Part shown: in pieces, positions 50,948-59,945 of the stretch | Numbering within the stretch: the first letter of the stretch is position 1 | Layout of the letters: every line of letters starts with the position of its first letter | DNA from: Rhodobacteraceae bacterium (ex Bugula neritina AB1) | Lineage (GTDB): Bacteria; Pseudomonadota; Alphaproteobacteria; Rhodobacterales; Rhodobacteraceae | Direction of reading: 5' to 3' | Assembly (NCBI GenBank): GCA_001730095.1 | Contig: MDLF01000063.1 | Coordinates: forward strand, 224,360 to 288,359 | DNA length: 64,000 nt | The notes under the pieces: model-generated | Told to the model about the DNA's origin: nothing | Database searches by the model: none | Seen by the model: only the letters and a program-made list of their open reading frames with translations | Position numbers and translations under genes: made by a program

Positions 50948-51148
50948 GTGACAGACGCACCGGAACTATTGTTGGCCCATCACCTCAAAACCCTCCGCCT
51001 TCCCACATTCCTACGCGAACAGGACAATCAAACACGTAACTGTTCCGCCGCGGGCGTAGGTAATGCGCGCTACTTGGCGCGGCTGACCCAATCCACAGCT
51101 AACCGCCTTGCACCGAGCTGCAACAGATTTTCCAAGCGCTTCCTTTAG
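50948..51148 (+). pseudogene. Truncated IstB-like (IS21 helper ATPase) N-terminus
   Basis: A GTG-started 66-codon frame whose first 50 residues (LLLAHHLKTLRLPTFLRE, then GNARYLARLTQS) match the N-terminal domain of IS21-type IstB. The AAA ATPase domain is missing and the last 15 residues look unrelated. It is a broken fragment next to other insertion-sequence remains. Confidence 0.7.
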
Positions 51149-51368
51149 CGAGGCCACCTCGAGCATAGGTTCCGGCAGCATCTTCGTGCTTCTTCGCGTT
51201 CGCCGCCTTGAGCGCTTTCAGACCTTTGACTTCGGACACTTCCATGCTGCCACAAATCAAGCGCCGCTTGTGGAACGCGCCATCGCTTAGGCCCTGCTCC
51301 CGGCAGCACTCCTTGGTCCCTTTGCCAGCTTGGCGCTCCTGTGGGATGCCCAATGATCTGCACTGCGC
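51105..51368 (-). pseudogene. Decayed IS3-family orfA fragment, opposite strand
   Basis: On the minus strand a frame reads GIPQERQAGKGTKECCREQG, then LSDGAFHKRR, GGMEVSEV-like GSMEVSEVKGLKALKAANAK. It closely follows the OrfA pattern of IS3 elements (helix-turn-helix plus leucine-zipper part). The residues QIIGHP just upstream are in another phase, showing a frameshift, and the end is scrambled. Not functional. Confidence 0.75.
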
Positions 51369-51377
51369 TGAACTGGC

Positions 51378-52484
51378 TTAGCGGACCACAAATTCTGCAT
51401 GCAGGGCTCCGGCCGCCTTCAAGCTCTTGAGAATGTCAATCATGTCCCGCGGCGACACCCCCAAAGCGTTCAACCCTGCGACGACTTCGGAAAGCGACGT
51501 GGTTTCTGGGACTTCCGCCAGTTGAATGCCTTCCTCTTCCTCTATGGCAGCACCTGTGCGAGGCACGACTACGGATTCTCCGTCAGAAAACGGGTTGGGC
51601 TGAACAACCAGCGGCATTTCCTCAATCCGCAAAGTCAAATTGCCCTGAGCCACAGCTACGCGGGAGATCCGCACATCACTGCCCATGACAATCGTGCCGG
51701 ACCGCTGATCCACAACAACACGTGCCTTTCTCTGAGGCTCGACAAGGATGTTTTCAATCCGCCCCACCGCATGGGCAGTCGAGCGAGTATTGGTACGGCG
51801 GATGTCTACTTCAACCGTGCCGGAATCACGCATCAGCGCTACGTTGCCGCCGAATTCGTCGTTGATCGCGCGCTCAATCCGCCCAGCAGTTGTGAAGTCA
51901 GGTTCCCGCAGCGCCAACCGCATCGAGTTGAGTGACGAAAGGTCAAAATCAATTTCCCGCTCAACCCGCGCACCGGAAGGAATCACCCCAGCTGTTGGCA
52001 CCCCTTGGGTAACGACCGCGGCTTCGCCTTCGGCTACCGCACCGCCGGCTAAGATTGTACCCTGAGACACTGCATAGATCTGTCCGTCTGCTGCATTCAG
52101 TGGGGTCATGATCAGCGTGCCTCCTAAAAGGCTTTTGGAATCGCCGATCGCAGACACGGTCACATCAATCGTGCTGCCAACCCGGGCGAACGGTGGCAAT
52201 GTCGCAGTCACAAAGACCGCTGCGACATTCTTCGGCCGGAACTGCTCTCCCGTCACGTTGACGCCGAGACGCTCCAAAATGTTGGTCATGATTTCTTCGG
52301 TAAAGGGCGAGTTTCGCAACCCGTCACCGGTACCATCAAGACCGACAACCAGACCATATCCGACAAGATCATTACCGCGAACCCCGTCAAATTCTACCAA
52401 GTCCTTCAGGCGGATGGTATTTGCCTGCACAACTGCAGGCATCAAAGACAGGCATACGATGAGGAAACGAAGAATTCTGATCAT
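51378..52484 (-). CDS. flgI: Flagellar P-ring protein FlgI
   Basis: 368 residues with a Sec signal peptide (1-21, ending VQA). Family blocks are IRLKDLVEFDGVRGNDLVGYGLVVGLDGTGD in the N-terminal part (residues 24-54, read in short blocks such as VRGNDLVGYGLVVGL), PPFARVGSTIDVTVSAIGD, and the C-terminal VVAGLNALGVSPRDMIDILKSL. It forms the periplasmic P ring with help from FlgA. Its ATG overlaps the flgL stop by one base (TAATG). The decayed insertion-sequence gap follows directly after its stop. Confidence 0.95.
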   Translation of the reverse strand: MIRILRFLIVCLSLMPAVVQANTIRLKDLVEFDGVRGNDLVGYGLVVGLDGTGDGLRNSPFTEEIMTNILERLGVNVTGEQFRPKNVAAVFVTATLPPFARVGSTIDVTVSAIGDSKSLLGGTLIMTPLNAADGQIYAVSQGTILAGGAVAEGEAAVVTQGVPTAGVIPSGARVEREIDFDLSSLNSMRLALREPDFTTAGRIERAINDEFGGNVALMRDSGTVEVDIRRTNTRSTAHAVGRIENILVEPQRKARVVVDQRSGTIVMGSDVRISRVAVAQGNLTLRIEEMPLVVQPNPFSDGESVVVPRTGAAIEEEEGIQLAEVPETTSLSEVVAGLNALGVSPRDMIDILKSLKAAGALHAEFVVR

Positions 52485-53488
52485 TAGATGTACTGCAGCA
52501 AGGAAAGCTGCGAACTCCGCGAGGTAATTGTATAGATGCCTTCAAGCTGTGTCTGTGCTTCCTGAAGCCGGGTGTAAGTCTCATACGGATCGGCGGAAAC
52601 CAGGTTGTTCTTGACGATGCTCAGGCTGGTTTTCGAAGCTTCGTTGCGGGTGCTGATTGCATCCAGGCGCCCTTCGATAAAGCCGACATCGGCCTGCACT
52701 TTGATCAAACGGTCTTCACTGACTGACAGCTCGTTGCTGGCCTCTGTAACCAATTCGATCTTTACATCTTCAGTCAGCCCCAAGCTGGGTTCATCAGCCA
52801 GCGCCGTAATGACATAGCTTTGCAGCGTGTGTTTGAGACTGGGGTCATCGGCTTGAATACCCAAAGAGACTTGTTCGCCCTCACCCACTGTCACCGGCTG
52901 CAAGGCTGTGGCCGAGCCCTGGTACATCACCGTGTCAAAGCCTGTCGGATCATCGAACCAGTCTTTCACCGCCTGGACGATGTCGCCACTTGTTGTCAGT
53001 CCGGACACTTCGGTGAGGATCGCGGTCATGAGTGTACCGGAATCACTTAGCGGTTTTGTGTCCGTAGCAGTGCCAGCAAAAATCGTCCTCCCGCCTACCG
53101 AAGTGTTCAACAAATTGATGGCGCTCGCCATTCTTTGTTTGGCTTGGCTGCCAAACTGTTCAGCATTGTCTTCGTCGATTGCTGGCGACAATCTTAGAAT
53201 ATCATTGCGCAATGCCTGCACTTGGTCCTGAACCTTTTCAAGACTGCCCTGCATTGTGGTTGCGAACAGCTGCACTTCGCTGTTGGTCACCATGTAACTG
53301 TCAAGCCGGTTCAAATTGCTTTCCAGATCAGCCAGGTAAGTAAAGTCTCCGCCCAACCTATCAGTCAGGTTGGAGGATTTTCCTGTAGCAAATTCTTCGG
53401 ACAGTGTGGTGACGTTCTCCTTCAAGTCTGCATTGCGGCTGCGGAGAAAGAGGTGCTGCGCCATATCACCATAAGAGTTAACAATCAT
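52484..53488 (-). CDS. flgL: Hook-filament junction protein FlgL
   Basis: 334 residues, flagellin-related. The N-terminal part has NADLKENVTTLSEEFATGKSS with a DYTYLADLESNL-like segment; the C-terminal helix is YTRLQEAQTQLEGIYTITSRSSQLSLLQYI. FlgL is the second junction protein between hook and filament. It lies 3 bp after flgK and is coupled to flgI. It is exported through the flagellum, with no Sec signal. Confidence 0.92.
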   Translation of the reverse strand: MIVNSYGDMAQHLFLRSRNADLKENVTTLSEEFATGKSSNLTDRLGGDFTYLADLESNLNRLDSYMVTNSEVQLFATTMQGSLEKVQDQVQALRNDILRLSPAIDEDNAEQFGSQAKQRMASAINLLNTSVGGRTIFAGTATDTKPLSDSGTLMTAILTEVSGLTTSGDIVQAVKDWFDDPTGFDTVMYQGSATALQPVTVGEGEQVSLGIQADDPSLKHTLQSYVITALADEPSLGLTEDVKIELVTEASNELSVSEDRLIKVQADVGFIEGRLDAISTRNEASKTSLSIVKNNLVSADPYETYTRLQEAQTQLEGIYTITSRSSQLSLLQYI

Positions 53489-53491
53489 ACG

Positions 53492-54940
53492 TCAGATCCC
53501 CAAAAGTGTTTCCATAAGCTCATCGACAACGGAGATGACCCGAGCGTTGGCGGCATAGTATTTCTCCACCAGCATCAGGTTCTGAAGTTCAGCGTCGGTA
53601 TCCACTCCAAGCGCCAGTTCAGCCTGGCTCAGTTCATTGAAGCTTGTGGCCGCAAAGGCAGAGCCGCGTGCAGCAGTTTCGTTGTCTTGGGCAAAGCGTG
53701 ACAGCAAATTTGCACTTAGAGTGCTTGCCGTAAGGTCCGAAGTGCCAAGACCAACGGACGTCACTGTACGCGTCGTATTCAGTGCATCCGAGTAGGCCTG
53801 CAGCAAGCTTGAGTCGCCTGGATCACCCGGCGCAGCGACATAAAGACCGTCGCGGAACCGCCACGTTTCCGCGCTGCCGGTTAAGGACACAAGACTGTTC
53901 AGTTCAATCCGGTTGGAGATACCGACCGTGTTGGCAGCATCAAAAAAGCCACCGTCGTCGGTAAATATGCCGGCATCGGTCACACCGATCGAGGCATCCA
54001 GCGCCGGGTCCTGAAACCGTTCGATAAGATCGCGGGCCATTGCGTCCAGATCTTCCTGAGCTTCCACAGCAGTAACGTCGCGGATCTCAAACTGCGCAGT
54101 CAGCGCGCCGCCGCGCAAGGGTCCATCCGGTCCCGTGTCAATTACCCTGCCGTCGACCTCCAAGCCGGAAATCATGCCGTTTCCAAGCGTCATATGCGGC
54201 ATGATATCCCGTGACGGGCTGAAGCTCAGCTCGGCGGCCTTACCGTCAAGCAGCATCACGCCGCCAACAGAATACAATGTCACTTGCCCATTGTCGCGCC
54301 GGACTACATTGACCGGAATGATTTCGTTCACTTGGTCAATCAGCTGGTCCCGCTGATCCTGCATCGAGACAGCATCCATGCCGCCAGCTTCAACCACCAT
54401 GATGCGTGCATTCAGCTTCTCAATTTCTTTCAAAGCCTGGTTCACGGTGTCAACATGGCTGTTGATCGCGCTGTCAGCGCTTACCCTCAGGTCGCGCAGC
54501 CCTTCCGCTGTACGTGAAATCGTGTCCGCCAATGTTTCCGCTCTGACCGATAAGTCATTCAGCCGAGGCTGTGAATCCGGCCGCGAAACAACTTCGATCA
54601 GTGAAGATTCAAACTCCGAAAGCTGCGATGCCAGGGACATATCATCATCCACGGTACCAACTAAATCCGACATCCGGTTAAAGAAGTCAGCTTTAACCTT
54701 GGCTGCACCAAATTCAGCTTCGGCAACCCTGCGATTGGAAATCACCACCGGATCGTTCAGGCGCTGGACACTCCCGACCCGGACGCCAGGAACACCGGCA
54801 CCCGGACTGTTCAGATCCAGAACCCTGCGCGAATAGCCTGGTGTCAGGGCGTTAGCGAGGTTTTCGGAAACGATTTGCGAAGACCGGCTAGCCGCGGTCA
54901 GACCGCTCATCGCACTGTTGAGGGCGGAATAGAGGGACAT
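53492..54940 (-). CDS. flgK: Hook-filament junction protein FlgK
   Basis: 482 residues. The N-terminus has the rod/hook motif SSQIVSENLANALTPGYSRR; the C-terminus has ELALGVDTDAELQNLMLVEKYYAANARVISVVDELMETLLGI in the standard FlgK pattern. Helical N-terminal domain about 1-170. First of the flgK-flgL-flgI unit; flgE lies 47 bp upstream on the same strand. Confidence 0.95.
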   Translation of the reverse strand: MSLYSALNSAMSGLTAASRSSQIVSENLANALTPGYSRRVLDLNSPGAGVPGVRVGSVQRLNDPVVISNRRVAEAEFGAAKVKADFFNRMSDLVGTVDDDMSLASQLSEFESSLIEVVSRPDSQPRLNDLSVRAETLADTISRTAEGLRDLRVSADSAINSHVDTVNQALKEIEKLNARIMVVEAGGMDAVSMQDQRDQLIDQVNEIIPVNVVRRDNGQVTLYSVGGVMLLDGKAAELSFSPSRDIMPHMTLGNGMISGLEVDGRVIDTGPDGPLRGGALTAQFEIRDVTAVEAQEDLDAMARDLIERFQDPALDASIGVTDAGIFTDDGGFFDAANTVGISNRIELNSLVSLTGSAETWRFRDGLYVAAPGDPGDSSLLQAYSDALNTTRTVTSVGLGTSDLTASTLSANLLSRFAQDNETAARGSAFAATSFNELSQAELALGVDTDAELQNLMLVEKYYAANARVISVVDELMETLLGI

Positions 54941-54976
54941 TTTCAGCCTGCTTTCATGAAGCCAAGGTCAGGGAGT

Positions 54977-55000
54977 CATCAAGCGCTTTAGCGCTTGATG
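54977..55000 (-). promoter_or_regulatory. Perfect hairpin spanning the flgE stop codon
   Basis: CATCAAGCGC (54977-54986) and GCGCTTGATG (54991-55000) form a 10-bp stem whose 4-base loop contains the flgE stop codon (54988-54990). No T-run follows. It may tune the flgE/flgK transcript ratio or the end of flgE translation. Confidence 0.55.
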
Positions 55001-56295
55001 TTGGTGGTTTCCTGCAACATTTCGTCAACCGTCTGGATGACTTTGGCATTGGAAGAATAGGCTCTCTGTGTCTGGATCATATCCGTCAACTCGGTGGCCA
55101 CATCCACGGCAGATTCTTCCTGTGCATACCCCAGAATCTCCCCTGTCGGCCCGTCGCCGGCATCCCACAGGTAGACGTCACCGGACTCATCCGTTGGCAG
55201 ATATGTCTGTGAATCCAAAGCCCGCATGCCGTTCACATTGGACACATCCGCAAGCGGCACCCTGTAAATCACACGCTGATCGCCTGAGTCATATTCTGCA
55301 ATGACTTCACCGGTTTCATTCACTTCAACAGACACAAACGATCCCACAGCATTGCCGTCCTTGACCGTAGTGCCCGGAACAAAGTCATCGCCAAGCTGGC
55401 TCATGCCGGATTGCTCGCCTATGACACCGACGTTGATTTCGATCGGTCCGCCGGCCACATTGATAGTCACCGAACCCGCGGTAGGATCATAGGCGCCACC
55501 GGTGGTTGTCGCCACGCTTTGCAGGGTGCCTGCGGTGGAAGCCGCGTCATCAAAAGTCAGAGTGTAGTCGCCAATAACCGTAGTTCCGGTGGCGGAATCT
55601 ACAATCTCCATCTGCCACTCATTCGTGCCGGAGGTTGCAGGCAAAACTGCAACGGTAGGCGTGTAGGTAATGGTCAACTGTTCAGACCGGCCCATGTTGT
55701 CGTAATACTGGACAACCTGCTCAACCGGTGTGCCAGTTGCCCCAACATCCGTCGCAGATGCCGGAAGGTTTGCAGTCAGGCTGATTTCGGTTGTCGGGGC
55801 TGCCGACAAACGATTCAAATCGATCCGGATCGGCTCAAGCCCACTGCTGGTATCGCGTGCGACATCCGGGAAAGTGCCATCAGCATTTGCCGGCCAGCCC
55901 ATCAGGACCAGACCGGATTCCGTGGACAAATACCCGTTTGAATCTGTGCGGAACGACCCCGTCGTCGTCAGCATCATCGAAGGGCTACCGCCTGCTTCGA
56001 CTTCAGTCCGGGAAGCAACCGGAAGCATACCGCGGCCGCGCACAGCGAGGTCAGTAGCATTGCTGGTTGAAACCAGCGGGCCACGTTCATCAATCAAGCG
56101 GACATTTGTGGCGCGCACACCACCCGCCGAATAGGTACCGCCAGAGCCGGACAATACCATGGAATGGAAATCCGTCTGTACCCGCTTATACCCGCGGGTT
56201 GAGGAATTAGCGATATTGTCGGAAATGGAAGCCAACCGGCTAGCGTTGGCGCTCAATCCTGAAACGCCCGCGTTCAGCGACGAAGAAATGGTCAT
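54988..56295 (-). CDS. flgE: Flagellar hook protein FlgE
   Basis: 435 residues. The N-terminal motif is SRLASISDNIANSSTRGYKR, and the C-terminal motif VDVATELTDMIQTQRAYSSNAKVIQTVDEMLQ. The middle has the FlgE D2 domain with PVEQVVQYYDNMGRSEQLTI. It polymerises into the hook with FlgD as cap and FliK as ruler. Divergent CtrA-like sequence lies upstream; motB precedes it on the same strand. Confidence 0.95.
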   Translation of the reverse strand: MTISSSLNAGVSGLSANASRLASISDNIANSSTRGYKRVQTDFHSMVLSGSGGTYSAGGVRATNVRLIDERGPLVSTSNATDLAVRGRGMLPVASRTEVEAGGSPSMMLTTTGSFRTDSNGYLSTESGLVLMGWPANADGTFPDVARDTSSGLEPIRIDLNRLSAAPTTEISLTANLPASATDVGATGTPVEQVVQYYDNMGRSEQLTITYTPTVAVLPATSGTNEWQMEIVDSATGTTVIGDYTLTFDDAASTAGTLQSVATTTGGAYDPTAGSVTINVAGGPIEINVGVIGEQSGMSQLGDDFVPGTTVKDGNAVGSFVSVEVNETGEVIAEYDSGDQRVIYRVPLADVSNVNGMRALDSQTYLPTDESGDVYLWDAGDGPTGEILGYAQEESAVDVATELTDMIQTQRAYSSNAKVIQTVDEMLQETTNIKR

Positions 56296-56352
56296 AGCAC
56301 GCCTTTCTGCTGCATCTAATCATTCTGGATGCAACAGCTAGCGCAGGAGCGA

Positions 56353-56367
56353 TTAACGGGCGGCTAA
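56353..56367. promoter_or_regulatory. Candidate CtrA site upstream of flgE
   Basis: TTAA-N7-CTAA (one mismatch to TTAA-N7-TTAA) lies 58-72 bp before the flgE start, in the 124-bp gap behind motB. Motif-based inference. Confidence 0.45.
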
Positions 56368-56419
56368 CAGATAAAATATGACTTATCTGCCAGACGCCGG
56401 ATTGCTTGTTTTCAGCATG

Positions 56420-57268
56420 TTACTCGCGCAAAAAGATGATTTCGATCCGGTCATTGCGGGCTGCCATCGGATTTCCGGTGACCAGCTTGCGGTCTGCATG
56501 GCCAGTTACCCGGTCGACACGGGCCGCCGCCAAGCCCCCCGATTCGAGCAGCTGCCGAGTTTCATCGGCACGGTCATGGGAGAGTTCCCAAACCGGGTTC
56601 TTTGCAAGCACCACGGGATGCGACCTGATATGGCCACCGACAGCAATGTTATTGGTGACGCCTTGGGACACGCGCGCAATCATTCTGACCAGATCCCGGA
56701 ACAAAGCTGTCGGTTCTGCCAGCCCTTCTTCGAACAAAGGTGCATCATCGCTTGCAAACAGCTCAATGATCAGGCCTTCGTCCGTGACACGGGTCACGAT
56801 GTGGCGCGCCATCACGGTAGAGACCATGCTCTCCCCTCCGCGCCCCGACAGTTCTTCCTCGATGGCGCGGAATTTGTCGTCTTCCTGCTCGCGTTTTTCG
56901 TCCGATTCCACACCGGTATCACCCTGCGCCTTTTGTGCGTCTGCCGGATTTACATCCGTTGCACCGGTGCCGGATTGTGGCTGGATGTCTTCAGTAAACA
57001 TACTGTCTCCCTGAAATGCACCATTGCCGCCACCGGAAACCCGGCTCAACGGAATCGACGGCGAGAAATAATCCGCCAGCCCTTTACGTTGCTTTTCCGT
57101 CGTCGCGTTCAGAAGCCACATCAGCATAAAGAAGGCCATCATCGCGGTCACGAAGTCAGCATAAGCCACCTTCCATGCACCACCGTGATGGCCATCGCCA
57201 CCACCTGATTTTTTCTTCTTGATGATAATGGGCGCCACATTGCTTTGTGCGCTCATATCCACCACCAT
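56420..57268 (-). CDS. motB: Flagellar stator protein MotB
   Basis: About 282 residues. The single membrane helix contains the proton-carrying aspartate, Asp38 in VAYADFVTAMMAFFMLMWLL. A plug/linker region follows (about 60-120), then the OmpA-like peptidoglycan-binding domain (about 150-280) with VGGHIRSHPV, LSHDRADETRQLLESGG and GHADRKLV. The start is uncertain: GTG 57277, ATG 57268 or ATG 57256. The middle one has the best-spaced GAGGTGG. It lies far from motA, as is common in alphaproteobacteria. Confidence 0.93.
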   Translation of the reverse strand: MVVDMSAQSNVAPIIIKKKKSGGGDGHHGGAWKVAYADFVTAMMAFFMLMWLLNATTEKQRKGLADYFSPSIPLSRVSGGGNGAFQGDSMFTEDIQPQSGTGATDVNPADAQKAQGDTGVESDEKREQEDDKFRAIEEELSGRGGESMVSTVMARHIVTRVTDEGLIIELFASDDAPLFEEGLAEPTALFRDLVRMIARVSQGVTNNIAVGGHIRSHPVVLAKNPVWELSHDRADETRQLLESGGLAAARVDRVTGHADRKLVTGNPMAARNDRIEIIFLRE

Positions 57269-57303
57269 AATTTTCACCCACCTCTGGAATAGCAGGTGGC
57301 GCG

Positions 57304-57318
57304 TTAAACTAAGTTTAA
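57304..57318. promoter_or_regulatory. Candidate CtrA box upstream of motB
   Basis: An exact TTAA-N7-TTAA, with a third TTAA three bases further on (57322-57325). It lies 36 bp before the motB start, in the 232-bp gap shared with nirK. This is the best CtrA match of the window. Confidence 0.55.
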
Positions 57319-57427
57319 CAGTTAAACTTGCCGGCAGTTCCCGTGAGCTGCCGCAAGACCGGCCTACGGCTGAAAACCATGCATGTCCGACCCTCCCCTG
57401 CCTCAGCTGCAGGGAAATCAGCGCAGG

Positions 57428-57441
57428 TTGTTCAAGAGCAA
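57428..57441. promoter_or_regulatory. Crp/Fnr-type (NnrR-like) box upstream of nirK
   Basis: TTG-N8-CAA (TTGTTCAAGAGCAA) has the 14-bp spacing of Fnr, Dnr and NnrR sites. Its centre lies 75 bp before the nirK start, which would allow a position near -41.5 for a promoter with a roughly 34-base leader. NO- or low-oxygen-responsive activation of nirK is the usual mode; here it is inferred. Confidence 0.5.
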
Positions 57442-57509
57442 CCTGTCGCTGCTGTGTCCCAGTTAAAATTGGGCCAACAAAACAGATGGGCCACTAAAAG
57501 GAGAACATC

Positions 57510-58634
57510 ATGCTAACCCGCAGAGCCGCACTGATGGGGGCAGCCGGCGTAGCAGCGCTGCCAGTACTTGCCAAAGCCGCCAAAGCTGAGAGCACAACGG
57601 TTCACGAAACCGCCGCGCCGGTGGATCTGTCCAGCCTGCAGCGCATCAAACGCGATCTGGTCGCCCCGCCCTTTGTACATGCGCACGAACAGGTAGCGCC
57701 GGGTGCCCCCAAGATCATCGAATTCGAAATGAAAATCGTCGAAAAGGAAATCGAAGTCGACCAGGACGCCTATCTGCAGGGCATGACATTTGACGGCTCC
57801 ATTCCTGGCCCAATGATGGTGGTCCATGAGGGCGACTATGTCGAGCTGACACTGATAAACCCCCCGGAAAACATGCTGCAGCACAACATCGACTTCCATG
57901 CTGCAACCGGCGCCTTGGGGGGCGGCGCCCTGACCTTGGTGAACCCCGGTGAAAAAACCGTGCTGCGTTTCAAGGCCACCCGCCCCGGCACCTTCGTCTA
58001 TCACTGTGCACCGGGGGGGCCCATGATCCCCTGGCACGTGGCCTCAGGTATGGCTGGCACCATAATGGTTCTGCCGCGCGATGGGCTTAAGGATCACAAC
58101 GGCGAACAGGTTCTTTATGACCGTGTCTACTATATCGGTGAAAATGAGTTCTACATTCCGAAAGACGAAAACGGAGACTATATCCGTTATGAGGACGTCG
58201 GCGAAAGCTATCCTGATACACTGGAAATCATGAATGGCCTGATCCCCACCCACGTCGTGTTTAACGGCGCGGTCGGCGCGCTGACCGGCGAAAACGCCCT
58301 GACAGCAAAACAGGGCGAGAAAGTGCTGTTTGTGCACAGTCAGGCCAACCGCGACAGTCGTCCGCATCTGATTGGAGGCCATGGTGACCTGGTCTGGGAA
58401 GCCGGAAAGTTCAACAATGTACCTGACCGCGATCTGGAAACCTGGTTCATCCGGGGCGGCTCTGCCGGAGCCGCACTGTACGAATTCCTGCAGCCAGGTG
58501 TTTATGCGTATGTGAACCACAACCTGATCGAAGCCGTGAACCTTGGCGCAACCGCGCATGTGGTGGTCGAAGGCGAATGGAACAACGACCTGATGGAACA
58601 AGTCGTCGCCCCGACCGAGTACTCCGGATCCTGA
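57510..58634 (+). CDS. nirK: Copper-containing nitrite reductase NirK
   Basis: 374 residues, a periplasmic enzyme reducing nitrite to nitric oxide. A Tat-like signal (1-26, TRRAALMG) is followed by two cupredoxin domains. Type 1 copper ligands are visible as His125, Cys166, His176 and Met181; type 2 ligands as His130, His165 and probably His337. Catalytic Asp128 and His286 ([11 protein letters not shown]) are also present, so the enzyme looks intact. A TAAAAGGAGAAC ribosome-binding site precedes the ATG. nirV follows. No nitric oxide reductase gene is in the window. Confidence 0.96.
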   Translation: MLTRRAALMGAAGVAALPVLAKAAKAESTTVHETAAPVDLSSLQRIKRDLVAPPFVHAHEQVAPGAPKIIEFEMKIVEKEIEVDQDAYLQGMTFDGSIPGPMMVVHEGDYVELTLINPPENMLQHNIDFHAATGALGGGALTLVNPGEKTVLRFKATRPGTFVYHCAPGGPMIPWHVASGMAGTIMVLPRDGLKDHNGEQVLYDRVYYIGENEFYIPKDENGDYIRYEDVGESYPDTLEIMNGLIPTHVVFNGAVGALTGENALTAKQGEKVLFVHSQANRDSRPHLIGGHGDLVWEAGKFNNVPDRDLETWFIRGGSAGAALYEFLQPGVYAYVNHNLIEAVNLGATAHVVVEGEWNNDLMEQVVAPTEYSGS

Positions 58635-58712
58635 CTTGCGACCGGAGGCCAAGCTGAACTGGGCGGCTGCAGGATACGCGGCCGCTCCTTTTTGCAGTGA
58701 AGGGGTGCTGAC

Positions 58713-59507
58713 ATGAAAACGGAGCTGATTGTCGCCGGTCTGGTCGCCATCCTTGGCATCCCTGGCCTCTGGCTCTCAACTGTCAGGGACCCGGCGCCAC
58801 TGGCCGAAACTGTTTTCATCGCCGCAGACACCATCGCCTACCGTCCGATTGGAAACTTCCACCAAAACGGCAAAAGCGCGGTGCCACCGGAACAGCAACG
58901 CGTTGTAGCCGCCTTTGAGATCATGAAACACCAGGTCTCCGGTGCAGAATACGCTGCCTGCGTCACAGCAGGAGCCTGCAAAAAGGCAAGCCGTTCCCCG
59001 GCTGAAGACAGCCAAGCACAAACCCATGTCAGCTGGCATGATGCAACTGCCTATGCTCAGTGGTACTCCAAAGTAACAAAAGCCAGTTGGCGGCTGCCGG
59101 ACGAAGCAGAATGGCAGCTGGCTGCAGCGGAAGTCTTTGGCGACGAGGCCGTGGAAACGGAAAATGGCGACCCCGCACAACGCTGGCTGCAACAATACGC
59201 CCGTGGTGTTACGTTGCGCGGCCTGCCGGGGCCCACGCAAGCCCCCAGAAGCGACCCCGGCACGAACAGCAACGGGCTGACCGGCCTTGGCGGCAATATC
59301 TGGGAATGGACCAGCGGCTGCATGCAGAACGGAGAGGTCAAAGAGACCGGCGACCTGATACTTGGCGACCCATATTGCAGCGCCCGAATTGCTGGCGGTC
59401 GCCATCGGGCAGTGGTTATTGACTTCATCCGCGACGCCAGCGTTGGTGGCTGCGCCGCTGGACTGCCGCCCGACTATCTGGGCTTCCGATTGGTGAAGGG
59501 CAGCTGA
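58713..59507 (+). CDS. nirV: NirV, formylglycine-generating-enzyme-like protein
   Basis: 264 residues: an N-terminal signal or anchor (1-20), then an FGE-sulfatase (SUMF1-like) domain (about 40-262) with HVSWHDATAYAQWYSK, WRLPDEAEWQLAA and GGNIWEWTSGC. The last motif and CGG-type end LGFRLVKGS are standard. NirV accompanies nirK in many denitrifiers, but its role is not defined. It lies 78 bp after nirK; a weak 5-bp hairpin with a T-run (58663-58693) in between may reduce read-through. Confidence 0.88.
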   Translation: MKTELIVAGLVAILGIPGLWLSTVRDPAPLAETVFIAADTIAYRPIGNFHQNGKSAVPPEQQRVVAAFEIMKHQVSGAEYAACVTAGACKKASRSPAEDSQAQTHVSWHDATAYAQWYSKVTKASWRLPDEAEWQLAAAEVFGDEAVETENGDPAQRWLQQYARGVTLRGLPGPTQAPRSDPGTNSNGLTGLGGNIWEWTSGCMQNGEVKETGDLILGDPYCSARIAGGRHRAVVIDFIRDASVGGCAAGLPPDYLGFRLVKGS

Positions 59508-59945
59508 CATTTCCACCTGCCAAGCATTGCCTTGCCTAAGCCCTGGCTCGAAAAATTACAAACGCTGGGTCGCTTGGGCTTTGTTGATGTGACCGCCCCG
59601 ATGGCATTGAAGTGCCAAGGTGCGTTGGCAACGATCCACCAAGGTGAGCAGTCACATCATCAAGGCTATGGTCTGGTAAAAACTAGGGGAGCAGAGCATT
59701 GTAGTCTGCATTACCCATCACAAAATTGCCACTCCGCTCACCGCCCAAACCCATGACCAATCTTTCGGCAGGATACCCGGTGCCAACTGGAGAAACGCTA
59801 GAGTATCCGTCTTGCGTCAAGGCTAATTGAAAGGGCTTCTAGAGCCATTTGAACCTCAGCAATCTGCATTAACGGTTTTGGCACAAAGCTTTCGTACGTT
59901 CGCAGTTCGAAGGTGTGTGGCCCAGATAGACTTGGAGTAATCGAG
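59508..59945. other. 438-bp gap between nirV and the chemoreceptor gene
   Basis: No supported gene. A 74-codon plus-strand frame (59532-59756) has no recognised motif or good start. The promoter of the chemoreceptor gene should be in the right part; a partial sigma-54-like TGGCAC lies near 59879 but its -12 element is poor, so it is not called. Confidence 0.4.

Noticed and set aside
59532..59756. 74-codon frame between nirV and the chemoreceptor
   Set aside because: No ribosome-binding site and no recognisable motif; treated as non-coding.
59878..59893. Sigma-54-like promoter before the chemoreceptor gene
   Set aside because: TGGCAC is present but the -12 part reads TTTC instead of TTGC, so the match is too poor.
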